Shown in pieces: positions 20,226 through 29,900 of a stretch of DNA of 64,000 nt. Origin of the DNA: Mytilus edulis (Eukaryota > Mollusca > Bivalvia > Mytilida > Mytilidae); the NCBI RefSeq assembly GCF_963676685.1, contig NC_092352.1:24137117-24201116 (forward strand), read 5' to 3'. Every line of letters starts with the position of its first letter. The stretch's first letter is position 1. Position numbers and translations under genes: made by a program. Under the pieces are notes generated by a model. That model saw only the letters and a program-made list of their open reading frames with translations, was not told the origin of the DNA and ran no database searches.

Positions 20226-20439
20226 AGTAATCTGAAATGCCAAAATCATTTTTTTTTAGTTTACTGAAATAATCTGATATAAGTAAACCTTTATCAATTA
20301 AAAATCGAAAATACTTTACTTTTTTGAAAGATACGATGTTGTTTGGGAAAAAACGTCATTTTATTCTGTTTTCGATAACACTTGCTTCCTGGACAACGAT
20401 GCTAATTATATGCAATGACCCCAGATTTGCACTCAATCG

Positions 20440-20470
20440 GTAAACGTTATGCGCATGCTCGGTAATTATG
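20440..20470 (+). promoter_or_regulatory. Possible promoter: NRF1-like site next to an ATG
   Basis: TATGCGCATGCTC at 20449-20460 is close to the palindromic NRF1 site (TGCGCATGCGC). The first ATG of a short open frame follows 8 bp later (20468). NRF1-type sites near start codons are common in metazoan TATA-less promoters. Could be chance. Confidence 0.35.
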
Positions 20471-20599
20471 GTTGCTGAGGAAAATGTCGGACACACAAGA
20501 AATCAACTACCACAAAACCCAAATGCTTGGACGAGTACTTTGAAACACATCATAAAAAATGCTAGGAAAAAAAGGCCTTCTAGACGAGATCATTTATAA
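20468..20599 (+). CDS. Short 43-codon ORF, possible first exon
   Basis: ATG at 20468 opens a 43-codon frame: MVAEENVGHTRNQLPQNPNA, then WTSTLKHIIKNARKKRPSRR and DHL, stop TAA at 20597. It is basic at the end and has a conceivable promoter. It lies 1.9 kb upstream of the first certain exon of the transposase-like gene at 22528. No GT donor in phase is obvious, so linkage is speculative. The stretch coding HTRNQLPQNPNA is also present inverted just downstream (see the inverted repeat). Confidence 0.3.
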   Translation: MVAEENVGHTRNQLPQNPNAWTSTLKHIIKNARKKRPSRRDHL

Positions 20600-20635
20600 G
20601 CATTTGGGTTTTGTGGCAGTTGATTTCTTGTGTGT
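20492..20635. repeat. 37-bp inverted repeat around a 69-bp spacer
   Basis: CACACAAGAAATCAACTACC followed by ACAAAACCCAAATGCTT at 20492-20528 is repeated as its reverse complement at 20598-20634 with one mismatch (CTA versus CTG). The arms can form a long hairpin. The left arm lies inside the short ORF. Confidence 0.85.
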
Positions 20636-20639
20636 TATG

Positions 20640-21180
20640 CAGGTTTTCTCACTGTAGATCTGGAATCTGACACAGTCACAGATCTGTTCTCATTTGAATC
20701 TGAGGTGTTTTTGTTCGATTCTAAGTCCTTATTCAAGCCAACTTCTTTTTTTATCTTTCTTCCTTTTTTCTACTGTTTCTCTGCCACTGCCTTTGTTTTT
20801 CTTTATATTGTTTATCAAATTTGGAATTCAAAGTTCTTACTTTAAGCCTTTTTTGTTAGCTTCGTTTTATAGGTTTTTATTTTGTTTAAGATTGTCCAAC
20901 TTCCTCTGATCATGTTTAAATTTAAGATTCAGCCAGTATTTACAGGTTCGCTCTTTCCAAGTCTGCTTCTTTCATTTATTTCTTCTAGAGAAGTTTGCCC
21001 TGCTTATTTCAGCAAATCTAGTGGATGTTTTGAGGAATGGAAGTTTTACCAAAATTTGTTTCTATTTACTAGCTGTCTTTCAATTATCTGTCCTAAAACT
21101 AAAGCTAATTTTCATATATTTCTTAAATTGTTAAATTCATGTCAGGAGTGTGACAAATTACATCTGAATGGTTAATCCTT
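20640..21180 (-). pseudogene. Possible degenerate coding sequence
   Basis: The minus strand carries peptide-like runs: KFAEISRANFSRRNK, stop, KKQTWKERTCKYWLNLKFKH and DQRKLDNLKQNKNL (about 21020-20880). In another frame are KKEVGLNKDLESNKNTSDSN and ENRSVTVSDSRSTVRKPA, ending TAA (about 20750-20636). The plus strand has an unbroken 97-codon frame at 20882-21175 rich in Cys. I cannot decide which strand, if any, codes. Not recognised. Confidence 0.25.
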
Positions 21181-21768
21181 GAAACATCTTTAAATATACC
21201 ATTTTAAATCAAAATAATTGTATTATTTTGTACAAAATTCATTTCCTCACTTTCCTATATGATATTATAGTTGTACACACTTATTTCCTTTGATAAATTT
21301 GCATTACTGTGCACAAAAAAATAGAAAAATGACTAATTAAAACTGATTGTGCCAAAACAATCATGATAAATAACACATTTAAGAGGTAAATGATATGAAT
21401 ATTACTTGGTTTTAACATTTTTAACACAAAGAAACTTGTGGAACTTAATCTTGTGAAATTATGAATTGACAGAAAATGCCTTAAAAAAGCGTCACACTCC
21501 TGACATATATAATGCACTCCCACATCTATGATATAAACATATCACAGTGGTAATATTTTTTTTTTTCTTCTCTTTGGAATAGCCACTTCTGAAAAATAAA
21601 AAAAATAAAACATTTAAGTCCTTTGTGTTCTTTGGTAGACGTTAAAGTCCTGTTCTATGGGAAAAGATACCAGAAATTGAAATCAATGATATAGCAATGT
21701 GTTTAGTGATTTTTTGTGAAAGTTTAAAGCATTTTTCAATCTTTATAAAATATGTCAGGAGTGTGACA
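21140..21768. repeat. Three copies of a 16-base imperfect palindrome
   Basis: TGTCAGGAGTGTGACA occurs at 21140-21155 and 21753-21768, and inverted with one change at 21490-21505 (CGTCACACTCCTGACA). The ends TGTCA/TGACA are palindromic. The surrounding DNA is otherwise AT-rich and not repeated, so the word itself seems to be what is shared. The rest of 21180-22527 shows no exon I can support. Confidence 0.5.
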
Positions 21769-22527
21769 AAATACTGAAAATAGAAGGCTTTTTCTACATA
21801 CAATTACATTAAAACGGTACAATGAAATGACATTTTGTTTTTTGCAAATGATCACAAAAACTCAGGGCTTTCAAAGTTTACTATTGTAAATATATATTAA
21901 GATTCTTTTTATTGGCAAAAACTTCAATCACTAGTTACTATTATTTTTTTCAAATCAAGCTATTCAATTTGATTGTTATTATATGATTTAACAGAAAAAA
22001 TGGAAATTTTGGTTTTAAAATTTTCCTTTTTATATTGACTTTCATTTGGAAAAGGTCTGAGCAATATTTTCTTGACTGTTTTATTACCAAACTTGTTTTT
22101 AAGTAGTATGGTTTCTGTTAAAAAATTTTGAGATGTATGTTATTAAAATTTAAGATTATTCAATGTGTCTGTTTCGTTCTGCCTGAAACTTTGGAATTAT
22201 AAAATTTAAAGTATTGGTAATAGGGCAAGACAAAAAGAAATACAAAATATTAAGTTTGAAATTGGACCCCCCATGTCACACTTTTGCTTCATTTTTTTTA
22301 AAATGGCCCATAAGAGACATGTATCAAAAAAAGAAAATTATGAATGAATATTTTATTCCCGACTTGAAAAAATATCATTGTCGGATAGGTGAAAATCAAA
22401 TTGTATTGTGTGAGAAAAACATTTTTGTTGTCTCTATATTCTCATTTCCCTATTTCTTTGTAATTTGAACTATAAGGTTGTATTTCTAATTTGAATTTAT
22501 TCCTCAATTGCTGTTTTGAATTTACAG

Positions 22528-22744
22528 GGCGTGTGGTGTGGAATGATACACCATGTTGTTAATGAGCATGAATGGTCTATGTCTTACACTGACGATGGAA
22601 CATATTCCTGTGTAAACATGGTCCGTTATGTGCAAAGAGGGAAAAGGGTTGGTTGAAAGCTGGTTCACCAGCTCATGATGCAGCCATTGGAATTGTGATG
22701 GACAAAAGATTCATTAAGAAAATTCCTTACTACTTAAACTGCAG
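22528..22744 (+). pseudogene. Exon with 2-bp frameshift (transposase-like gene)
   Basis: Frame 1 reads GVWCGMIHHVVNEHEWSMSY, then TDDGTYSC. The downstream frame, shifted by two bases, reads CKHGPLCAKREKGWLKAG, then SPAHDAAIGIVMDKRFIKKI and PYYLNC. The TGTG at 22609-22612 looks like a duplicated TG. Both flanking frames are clearly coding, so a single small lesion separates them. Confidence 0.65.
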
Positions 22745-25317
22745 GTATGATATAAGTTATCTATGTTCATATCCTAAGATATGGGTATTTTAATCACATG
22801 AAGTACCCAAGTACATCCTGAGGGGGGCGGGGGGCATTATGTTTTCTGGTCTGTCCGTCCATTTGTTCGTCTGTGCGTCCATTTGTCCTGCTTCAGGTTA
22901 AAGTTTTTGGTTAAGGTAGTTTTTGATTAAGCTGAAGTCCAATTAACTTAAAATTTAGTACATATTTTCCTTATGATATGATCTTTCTAATTAGACTTTT
23001 GACCCCAATTTCACAGTCCATTGAACATAGAAAATGAAAGTGGGAGTTTCAGGTTAAAAGTTTTTGGTCAAGGTAGTTTTTGATGAAGTTGAAGTCCAAT
23101 CAACTTGAAACTTAGTTCACCCTATGGTATGATCTTTCTAATTTTAATGCCAAGTTAGATTTTTACCCAATTTTACAGTCCATTGAACATGGAAAATGAT
23201 AGTCGAGTGGGGCATCCGTATACTTGGACACATTCTTGTTTTTACTAATTTTCAACAAACTACACATTACGGCTCTTTGAAATATGGTATTAAGGTTTAT
23301 ATGAGCTTGCTTTATTGTGCAATATGTTTTCAATTTCATTACTTATTAGGGCCCCGCCTTTAGGCGGTTCGCCCTATAGTGATCAGTCTGTCCGTCCGTC
23401 CGAATCTAGAGAACCATTATGATTTCATACTTTATACTTTACATGTTTATTAACCACCACCAGAGGGCGTGTCATGATGTATGTACAACTTCCTAGGTCA
23501 AAGGCGGGTCGCCCTATAGTGATCAGTCCATCCGTCCGTCCGTCCGTAACACTTTAACTTTGTGTCCGCTCCATATCTAGAGAACCATTATGATTTCATA
23601 CTTTATACTTTACATGTTTATTAACCACCACCAGAGGGCGTGTCATGATGTATGTACAACTTCCTAGGTCAAAGGCGGGTCGCCCTATAGTGATCAGTTC
23701 ATCCGTCCGTCCGTCCGTAACACTTTAACTTTGTGTCCGCTCCATATCTAGAGAACCATTATGATTTCATACTTTATACTTTACATGTTTATTAACCACC
23801 ACCAGAGGGCGTGTCATGATGTATGTACAACTTCCTAGGTCAAAGGTCAAGGTAAAAAAACTTTGGTTTCAGTTGACAACCCTGTGGTGAATATCGTTCC
23901 GCTCTATATCTTGAGAACCGTTATGATTTCAAAGTTTATACTTGACATGTATCTGAACCAACACCAGAGGGTGTGTCATAATTTATGAACGACTGCCTAG
24001 GGCAAAGTTAAAGGTAAAAAACTTTGGTTTCAGTTGACAACCCCATGTCCTATGGTAAAGATCGTGTCCGCTCAATATCTTGAGAACCGTTATCATTTCA
24101 AAGTTTATACTTGACATGTATATAAATCAACACCAAAGGGTGTGTCATAATTTATTTACAACTTCCTAGGTCAAAGGTCAAGGTCAAAAACTTTGATTTC
24201 AGTTGACAAACCCATTTCCTATGGTAAAGATACAATTTTTTAATGCACATTATTCACAGCGGGCCCACAGAGATGGCTCCCATCTCAATGATATCAAGTT
24301 AACTTCCTGTTTACCTTATAATTTAAATGGGGGTATCATTAGTGAGCAGTAGCTTACAGATTCACTTATTATTTACTTTTTTTCAGGAGCACAGCTGAAT
24401 TGGAAAATTTCCAAAACTTGATTCTTAAATATGCTTCCAAGCGCCATTCTTTCAATCCAGTTTCATACAGAGCTCGCAATCTGTTAGCAGCCCTGGATAA
24501 TAATGCTCATTGCCAAAGGCAAGTGATGGTCAACAAAGATGGCAGCACTAGGTAAACTATTATTGTTATTCCCCATCTACGATAGAAGTAGGGGCATTAT
24601 GTTTTCTAGTCTGTGCGTCCTTTCGTCCATCTGTTCCACTTCTGGTCAGGTTAAAGATTTTGGTCAAGGCAATTTTTGATGAAGTTGAAGTCGAATCAAC
24701 CTGAAACTAAGTCACATATTCCCCCATGTTAAGAAATTTCTAATTTAAATGCCAAATTAAATTTTAACCCCAATTTCAAGATCCACTAAACATAGAAAAT
24801 GATAGTGTGGGTGGGGCATCCATATACTATGGACACAATCTTGTTTTTATTTGGAAAAATCGTTTATGGAATAGTACAATACTGTCAGCCTCCATAATAT
24901 GCAGACTGCAATTCAAACTTTTTTGGGAAGTCCGTAAATATTTGATCTATTGGGTCGTCTATTACTTGGTACACTATTGAGTATTTATATACATTAAAAA
25001 AAAAATTTAGGTATCAGAGATACTACAGCAAGACTGGTATTCAGTGGTCAGTGTATGCTAAAAGGGAGGACAAAGACTATCACCATGTCCCTACCATAAT
25101 AAAAACTATAGTAGAAAACCGACTACAAGATCCTGTTGGGATGAACAGAAAAGTGCTGCTAGATGTCAATGACCCAAGGAGAGTGTCAGCAGTACTTGCA
25201 CCAACCTTGCCACCATCAACAGCTGATCTTGTCGCACAAAAGATATCCAGATTTAACAAGGAAGACCCAGAAAAAACTCTTGATTACAGTTGGACTGATG
25301 GATTGATGTCCGTTTAA
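22528..25317 (+). CDS. Spliced gene of an uncharacterised transposase-like metazoan family (3-prime exons)
   Basis: Three exons are clear: 22528-22744, 24387-24551 and 25011-25317. Borders are TTTACAG|GGCGTG, CTGCAG|GTATGA, TTTTTCAG|GAGC, CACTAG|GTAAAC and ATTTAG|GTAT, and both introns are phase 2. Conserved-looking blocks in order are WCGMIHHVVNEHEWS, CKHGPL, WLKAGSPAHDAA, TAELENFQNLILKYASKR, NLLAALDNNAH and a C-terminal tail ending DYSWTDGLMSV. This layout (His/Cys pair, W-L-x-x-GSPAH, LExFxxLxLKYAPKR) matches, from memory, a large family of uncharacterised fish and invertebrate proteins thought to derive from a DNA transposon. The exact family needs a search. Exon 1 carries a 2-bp insertion at 22609-22613 that breaks the frame between SYTDDGTYSC and KHGPL, so this copy is a pseudogene or contains an assembly error. 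5-prime exons were not located. It converges on the P2X7-ballast gene. Confidence 0.6.
22800..23260 (+). repeat. Intronic dispersed repeat M6, imperfect direct duplication
   Basis: AGTTTTTGGT(T/C)AAGGTAGTTT and GAAGTCCAAT.AACTT with CAGTCCATTGAACAT occur twice in succession. A third relative is at 24590-24850 (GGTCAAGGCAATTTTTGATG) and a fragment is at 51245-51320. It ends with ATCC.TATACT.TGGACACA. Non-coding intron content. Confidence 0.65.
23350..24240 (+). repeat. Tandem repeat of ~171 bp, three close and two diverged copies, in the intron
   Basis: GGCGGGTCGCCCTATAGTGA starts units at 23503 and 23674 (171 bp apart), with a shorter first unit from 23362. Each carries runs of CCGTCCGT, ATCTAGAGAACCATTATGAT, TAACCACCACCAGAGGGCGT and CTTCCTAGGTCAAAGG. 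Two older units (23850-24030, 24030-24235) share AGAACCGTTAT.ATTTCAAAG and CACCA.AGGGTGTGTCATAA. The first three are nearly identical, implying recent expansion. Confidence 0.85.
24387..24551 (+). CDS. Middle exon of the transposase-like gene
   Basis: 165 nt, phase 2 to phase 2, encoding STAELENFQNLILKYASKRH, then SFNPVSYRARNLLAALDNNA and HCQRQVMVNKDGST. Intact, with good AG and GT borders. Confidence 0.7.
24590..24850 (+). repeat. Intronic dispersed repeat M6, second intron
   Basis: Same repeat as 22840-23260, again inside an intron of the transposase-like gene: GGGGCATTATGTTTTCTAGT, TTTTTGATGAAGTTGAAGTC, ATCCATATACTATGGACACA. Non-coding. Confidence 0.7.
25011..25317 (+). CDS. Last exon of the transposase-like gene
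   Basis: Begins after AAATTTAG. The split codon AG|G gives Arg, followed by YQRYYSKTGIQWSVYAKRED, and the frame runs to TAA at 25315-25317 (ends TDGLMSV). A poly(A) signal follows 66 bp later. Confidence 0.7.
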
Positions 25318-25383
25318 CTACTAGTTGATTATAATATATTAATTGTTGAAGCATTTTAGAAAGTTTTTTATGTTCAGACAAAA

Positions 25384-25389
25384 ATAAAA
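25384..25389 (+). terminator. Poly(A) signal AATAAA
   Basis: AATAAA lies 67 bp after the stop codon at 25317. A GT-rich stretch (GATTGTGTACCTGTATTG) follows at about 25423. This is the natural 3-prime end for the plus-strand gene. Confidence 0.5.
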
Positions 25390-25399
25390 TCGCCCAACA

Positions 25400-26158
25400 T
25401 TTTATCCTAGATCAGCTCTTATTGATTGTGTACCTGTATTGTACGAATTAGAATAGACCTTGTATGCTAATGATACTAATTCATTGTAATTTAGTACTAA
25501 ATATATGGCTCAAAGTTATATCCCAGGGTGCTATACCATGTAAAGTGATATTATTGTCATTGATCATGAACTTCCTGTTAAAACTTGTCATTTCTCGGCG
25601 ACATGTGACAGTGTTTTCAATTGAAAACTCACAAACATTTTTTTATTTTTTTTTAACTTGTTTGCTGTTTTTTCAAAAATCATATGGAATATGTGAAATA
25701 TATTTGGTTTAGGCAAGGTGTACATTTTTTGGTCTGGTTAGTAATATCTGACCTTTACATTATTTGCACAAGTCATTGGTCAATGATAAATTTCTCTGAT
25801 TTGGTCTGTTGTTCCGATTCTATAAGGATAGTATGACTACCGGTACATTTAATTTATTAAATAATTGAAAAGTGTGTGCGTCTTTCTGGGAGGTATCAGT
25901 TGATCTTGACCTTATTTTCATGGTTCTTAGTCAACGTTCAATTATATTGATGTTTGTGTTAGAGCAAAGAAATCTTATATATAGATGCACCTATGGTAGC
26001 ACTACAAGACCAAAGCAAACTAATAATTGCGAGTGCCATTTCACAGTTCAACAACTTGCATCTATGGTAGTCAATCAACATGAAGACAAAATAAGATAAT
26101 TAGAACCTATCAAGACAAAATAAGATCATTGTAACCTATATTTCATGGTTCACTGACT
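25400..26158. other. Intergenic, no gene seen
   Basis: Between the two convergent genes. Only short chance open frames; no repeats recognised before 26159. Confidence 0.4.
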
Positions 26159-26590
26159 TAAAATTTCATAAGAAGATATGGTATGAATGCCCATGAGACA
26201 ACTCTCCCTCGAAAACAGCCTATAGTTGAAGTAAGCAATTTAATGTTACAGTACAGTCTTCAACACAGATCTTTGGCTCACACCAAACAACAACCAATGA
26301 ACAGTGGTAGTTCATCAGTATCCAGACTAAAATCAAATCACTGTAATCTATATTTCATAGCACTGACTGACTATTTATAAAAAAAGAAGATGTGGTATGA
26401 TTGCCAATGAGACAACTATCCACAAGAGACCAAAATGACACAGAAATTAACAACTATAGGTCACCGTACAGCCTTCAACAATGAGCAAAGCACATACCGC
26501 ATAATCAGCTATTAAAGCCCCCGAAATGACAATGTAAAACAATTCAAACAAGAAAAGTAACTGCCTCATTTATGTACAAAAAATGAATAT
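26159..26590 (+). repeat. Two copies of the common mussel repeat M1
   Basis: 26159-26300 (AGAAGATATGGTATGAATGC, CATGAGACAACTCTCC, CAGTCTTCAACACAGATC) and 26383-26590 (AGAAGATGTGGTATGATTGC, CAATGAGACAACTATCCACA, CAGCCTTCAACAATGAGCAA, CCGAAATGACAATGTAAAAC) are head-to-tail copies. Other copies: 28688-28740, 34578-34920, 35500-35790, 45952-46025 and 53768-54080 on plus; 38607-38655, 49193-49393, 51357-51515 and 52250-52300 on minus. Confidence 0.8.
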
Positions 26591-26716
26591 GTTGTTTTCT
26601 CATGGAACTTTTCCCATATGTAATTATTTGGTCTATGCTTTGTGCTATTGTTGATTCAGATCATTATTCTTCAGTTTGGTGTTCAGAAAATAAAACCTTT
26701 CATATTACTATTTTAT

Positions 26717-26980
26717 TTATCCAAGTCTGCCACCAACAAACCCAACATACTGGCCAGTTGCATCGGGATACTTGTCCCTTATTCTCCACACACAACAGCT
26801 GGGTATAACCCTCCTATTTCCGGCCCCCAAATATCCATGAATCCATAGTATGTATTGCCTGTAGGCAGCATGGCGATGACACCTGTTGTAGTTGTCATCT
26901 TCAGGCTGTGCCAGAAAATCATTCCGGTACCGGATTGCCAGCTCCAAAACAAGTTCATCTAGAACACATTGCTGGAAATC
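26717..26980 (-). CDS. Exon 4: C-terminal half of the ballast domain
   Basis: 264 nt, phase 0, intact, encoding [20 protein letters not shown], then [60 protein letters not shown] and FVGGRLG, TAA at 26717-26719. AATAAA overlaps the stop (minus strand, 26712-26717), a plausible poly(A) signal. Confidence 0.75.
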   Translation of the reverse strand, partial: DFQQCVLDELVLELAIRYRNDFLAQPEDDNYNRCHRHAAYRQYILWIHGYLGAGNRRVIPSCCVWRIRDKYPDATGQYVGFVGGRLG

Positions 26981-29900
26981 CTAGAAATAAAAAATATTAT
27001 TTATTATTAATGTATTTTTCAAGAAATGCATATATTGTATCATAAATATTATACCAATACAGTGTCAAATGAGAAATGCCAAACCAACTACAATGAAGGC
27101 TTTACAGCAAAAGAAAAGAAAACGGGACAAAATATGTAAATCATATAATGCAGACTGACAGATTCTGCAACAAGAACAGTATGACGACAGAGATGACACT
27201 AACAAAAAGAAAAATAACATGAGCAACACAGATCCTAACAAGAGTAACATCAAGGTGCAACAGAAAAGGAAGCAAGCTATATCTTTCTCTATTATTTCTA
27301 AAAAAAATTAAAAAGGACATTTGTGTAAGGCAAATTGTATTTATGTTACTGTAATCTTACCGGTAACCTTGAATGGCAATTCATGGGCTGTCTTTTGCAA
27401 CACAGCCTCTCCTGCTGTGTTGGCATCTCTCTGCAATTAGAGCAGGAGCACCATGATGGCTGGTCTGGTTTTGGTGGTTCTGGTCCAGCTGGCTGCCCAT
27501 TGCCAACATTCGAATTGTCTAGGATGTTGAGTACGAAACTGGGCTGTGCCTTTGAAATTCGTTTGAGAAGAATACGCATATCATCAATGTTTGGACCACA
27601 CAGTAAATCAAAAACAAAGTCAAGTATGCGTATCAAATCAGTTCTTTAATTTCGTTGTATACGATACGATTCTCTGCAAATACATAAATTATAAATCATA
27701 AATAACAGTGAAACTAAATTCCGTTATCCATAAAAATAATATACAGCGCATTAATTACTTTTCAATCATAAAAATATAAAGAAACATGTTTCCTGATAAA
27801 AGTACAAAGTTTGCACAAATGATTAAATCAATATATTGCATTTACGGAACATTGTTACAATTCTTGCTAAAGAAATGAATGATAAAGTCGGATTAAATAT
27901 ATTCTTACCGATTATGCTCTCTTATAAAAAACATCTTGTGTGTCCAAATAAAATCCAAATAATAAACTGCCGTAAACAAATTGAAATAACATTCATAGGA
28001 AAACATAACGTCATAAAGACGGACGGCAAATACAGCAAATATATTTAGCGCCGTAAACGTCAATTATTACAAAGAAAAAATAGCTTTTACAAAAAGCTTA
28101 CCTATAGATTAAAAAGTGACAGCCAAGTGACGATCTATACACTATTAGTGCTTATATATAAATGTATCTTCTATCAAATATTAAAAATAAGAATATAAAC
28201 AAATATAATTCTTACAATCAACAGACATTGAATCGACTCTATTCTGAAATTTAAAAAAAGCAATTAAAATACAATAATTAAGTAGTACAGTCCAATGTAG
28301 CAAAAACATGCCAAAGCACAAATTATCGCTTGAACATGATGCAAATAAGAAACCGATTTGTTAATGCAATAATAACAATTGCTAAATGTAAATGTGTTTT
28401 GTTCCATTATTTGGTGTTAATAAGAAGAAACTAAGAGTAATGTTAAAAATTCACATAATACACTTCAGGACAGATATAATAATTATAGATTGTATGTTTC
28501 TGATCGCTTTGAAAATAATTTTAGTTTAGTTTAAACAGAATTTATTAATGAAAAATTGTCAAGACAAATATTACAATGTTACATAAAGTTCAAATATGGG
28601 ATTCAGAAACATGTTTGTAAAAACTTTTATAAATACGTCTCCCTAAAAATAACCGTTTGATATGACTTTTTTTTCTTACAATATAAATAAGAAGATGTGG
28701 TTTGAGTGCCAGTGCACATTTCAAATCCAATTATTATAAGTATGAGCTGAGAAAGCTACAGGACATTGGTAAGGCGGGCACAATAATTCAAAGATAATAA
28801 TTTTGGTATTATTTTCTGTTGCTATCAATACCTCAAGTTGAGCTATTCTATTTTCTTTGTTGACCTCTTGCAGCTGGCCTCTGTTTCCCTGTCCTCTTCC
28901 TCTGCCTCTTCTGCTGCCTCTCGCCTGAATTCTACCTCTTCCACGTCCACTGCCCCTTCAACGACCTCTCTTTAGTTCCATAGGCTGACCATTGTCAGAG
29001 CTAAGGTCAGATGTTGGCGATCTACTCCTATTACTTGATGCATCTGAAAACTGTAAATAAGATATTTTATTCCATATGTACCTTATATATAAGGACAAAC
29101 AATATCTGGTCAAGACAAAAATTCAAGCGCCCCCCTTACCGTTTGTTTTGTAAATAAATATTTTGATCCTGAATTTTGATAAAATAAATAATTTGACCAG
29201 CAAGAGGATAAAAAAATATTCTGACAGGATATTTACCATAAAAAATTATGTGAAATTTGAAAAAAAAATCGCGCCACTTACCAAAACAAAAAATTCTGAC
29301 CAGAAAAAAAAAATCCCCCCCCCCCCCCCCTGTAAGTTAAATGGTCCGTCCCTCAAGAGCATAAAACTTAAAAAGATATTCTGAGCTGTCTTACCTGAAA
29401 TATATGTATACCGGTAAGGAAAGTAAAAAAAAAAACAACAACAAAAAATTAAATCATGTTACAGAAAAAGTTTCTATTGCTTTGTGACTTTTTCTAAATC
29501 ATTTCTCAAGAAGCTAAAGAGCACAAAACTTGTAGAAAAATATGCTGAGATGTCTAGCAAAACTTACATCTTCAGAAAAAGATATGAAATAAAACTATTT
29601 ACAACTAGAATTGCAATAATGCATTGCATACATGTTTTTATTTTCCCTTTATATTTGTGACTATATTATGACCATTCTCATACTAAATATATTTGGACTT
29701 TTATCTATAATTATATATTTGATCATCTGAATATTTTCTTTTTAAAACAAAGACATTGTGACTTTTTTCGATATAAGAGAGCTACCATTTGATTTTAGTT
29801 TTGATTAAAAAAAATGCAGGATGAGCAGCTGGGCCCCCAAAAACAGGATAAACTTATAAAAAAGGCAGGACTAAATATAGTGAAAATTTAAAAAAAAAAA

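Noticed and set aside
20882-21175. 97-codon Cys-containing plus-strand frame
   Set aside because: No splice link or motif; the minus strand is at least as coding-like, so neither is called as a gene.
27836-28048. 70-codon plus-strand frame inside intron 2 of the ballast gene
   Set aside because: No motif, AT-rich codons, lies antisense within an intron.
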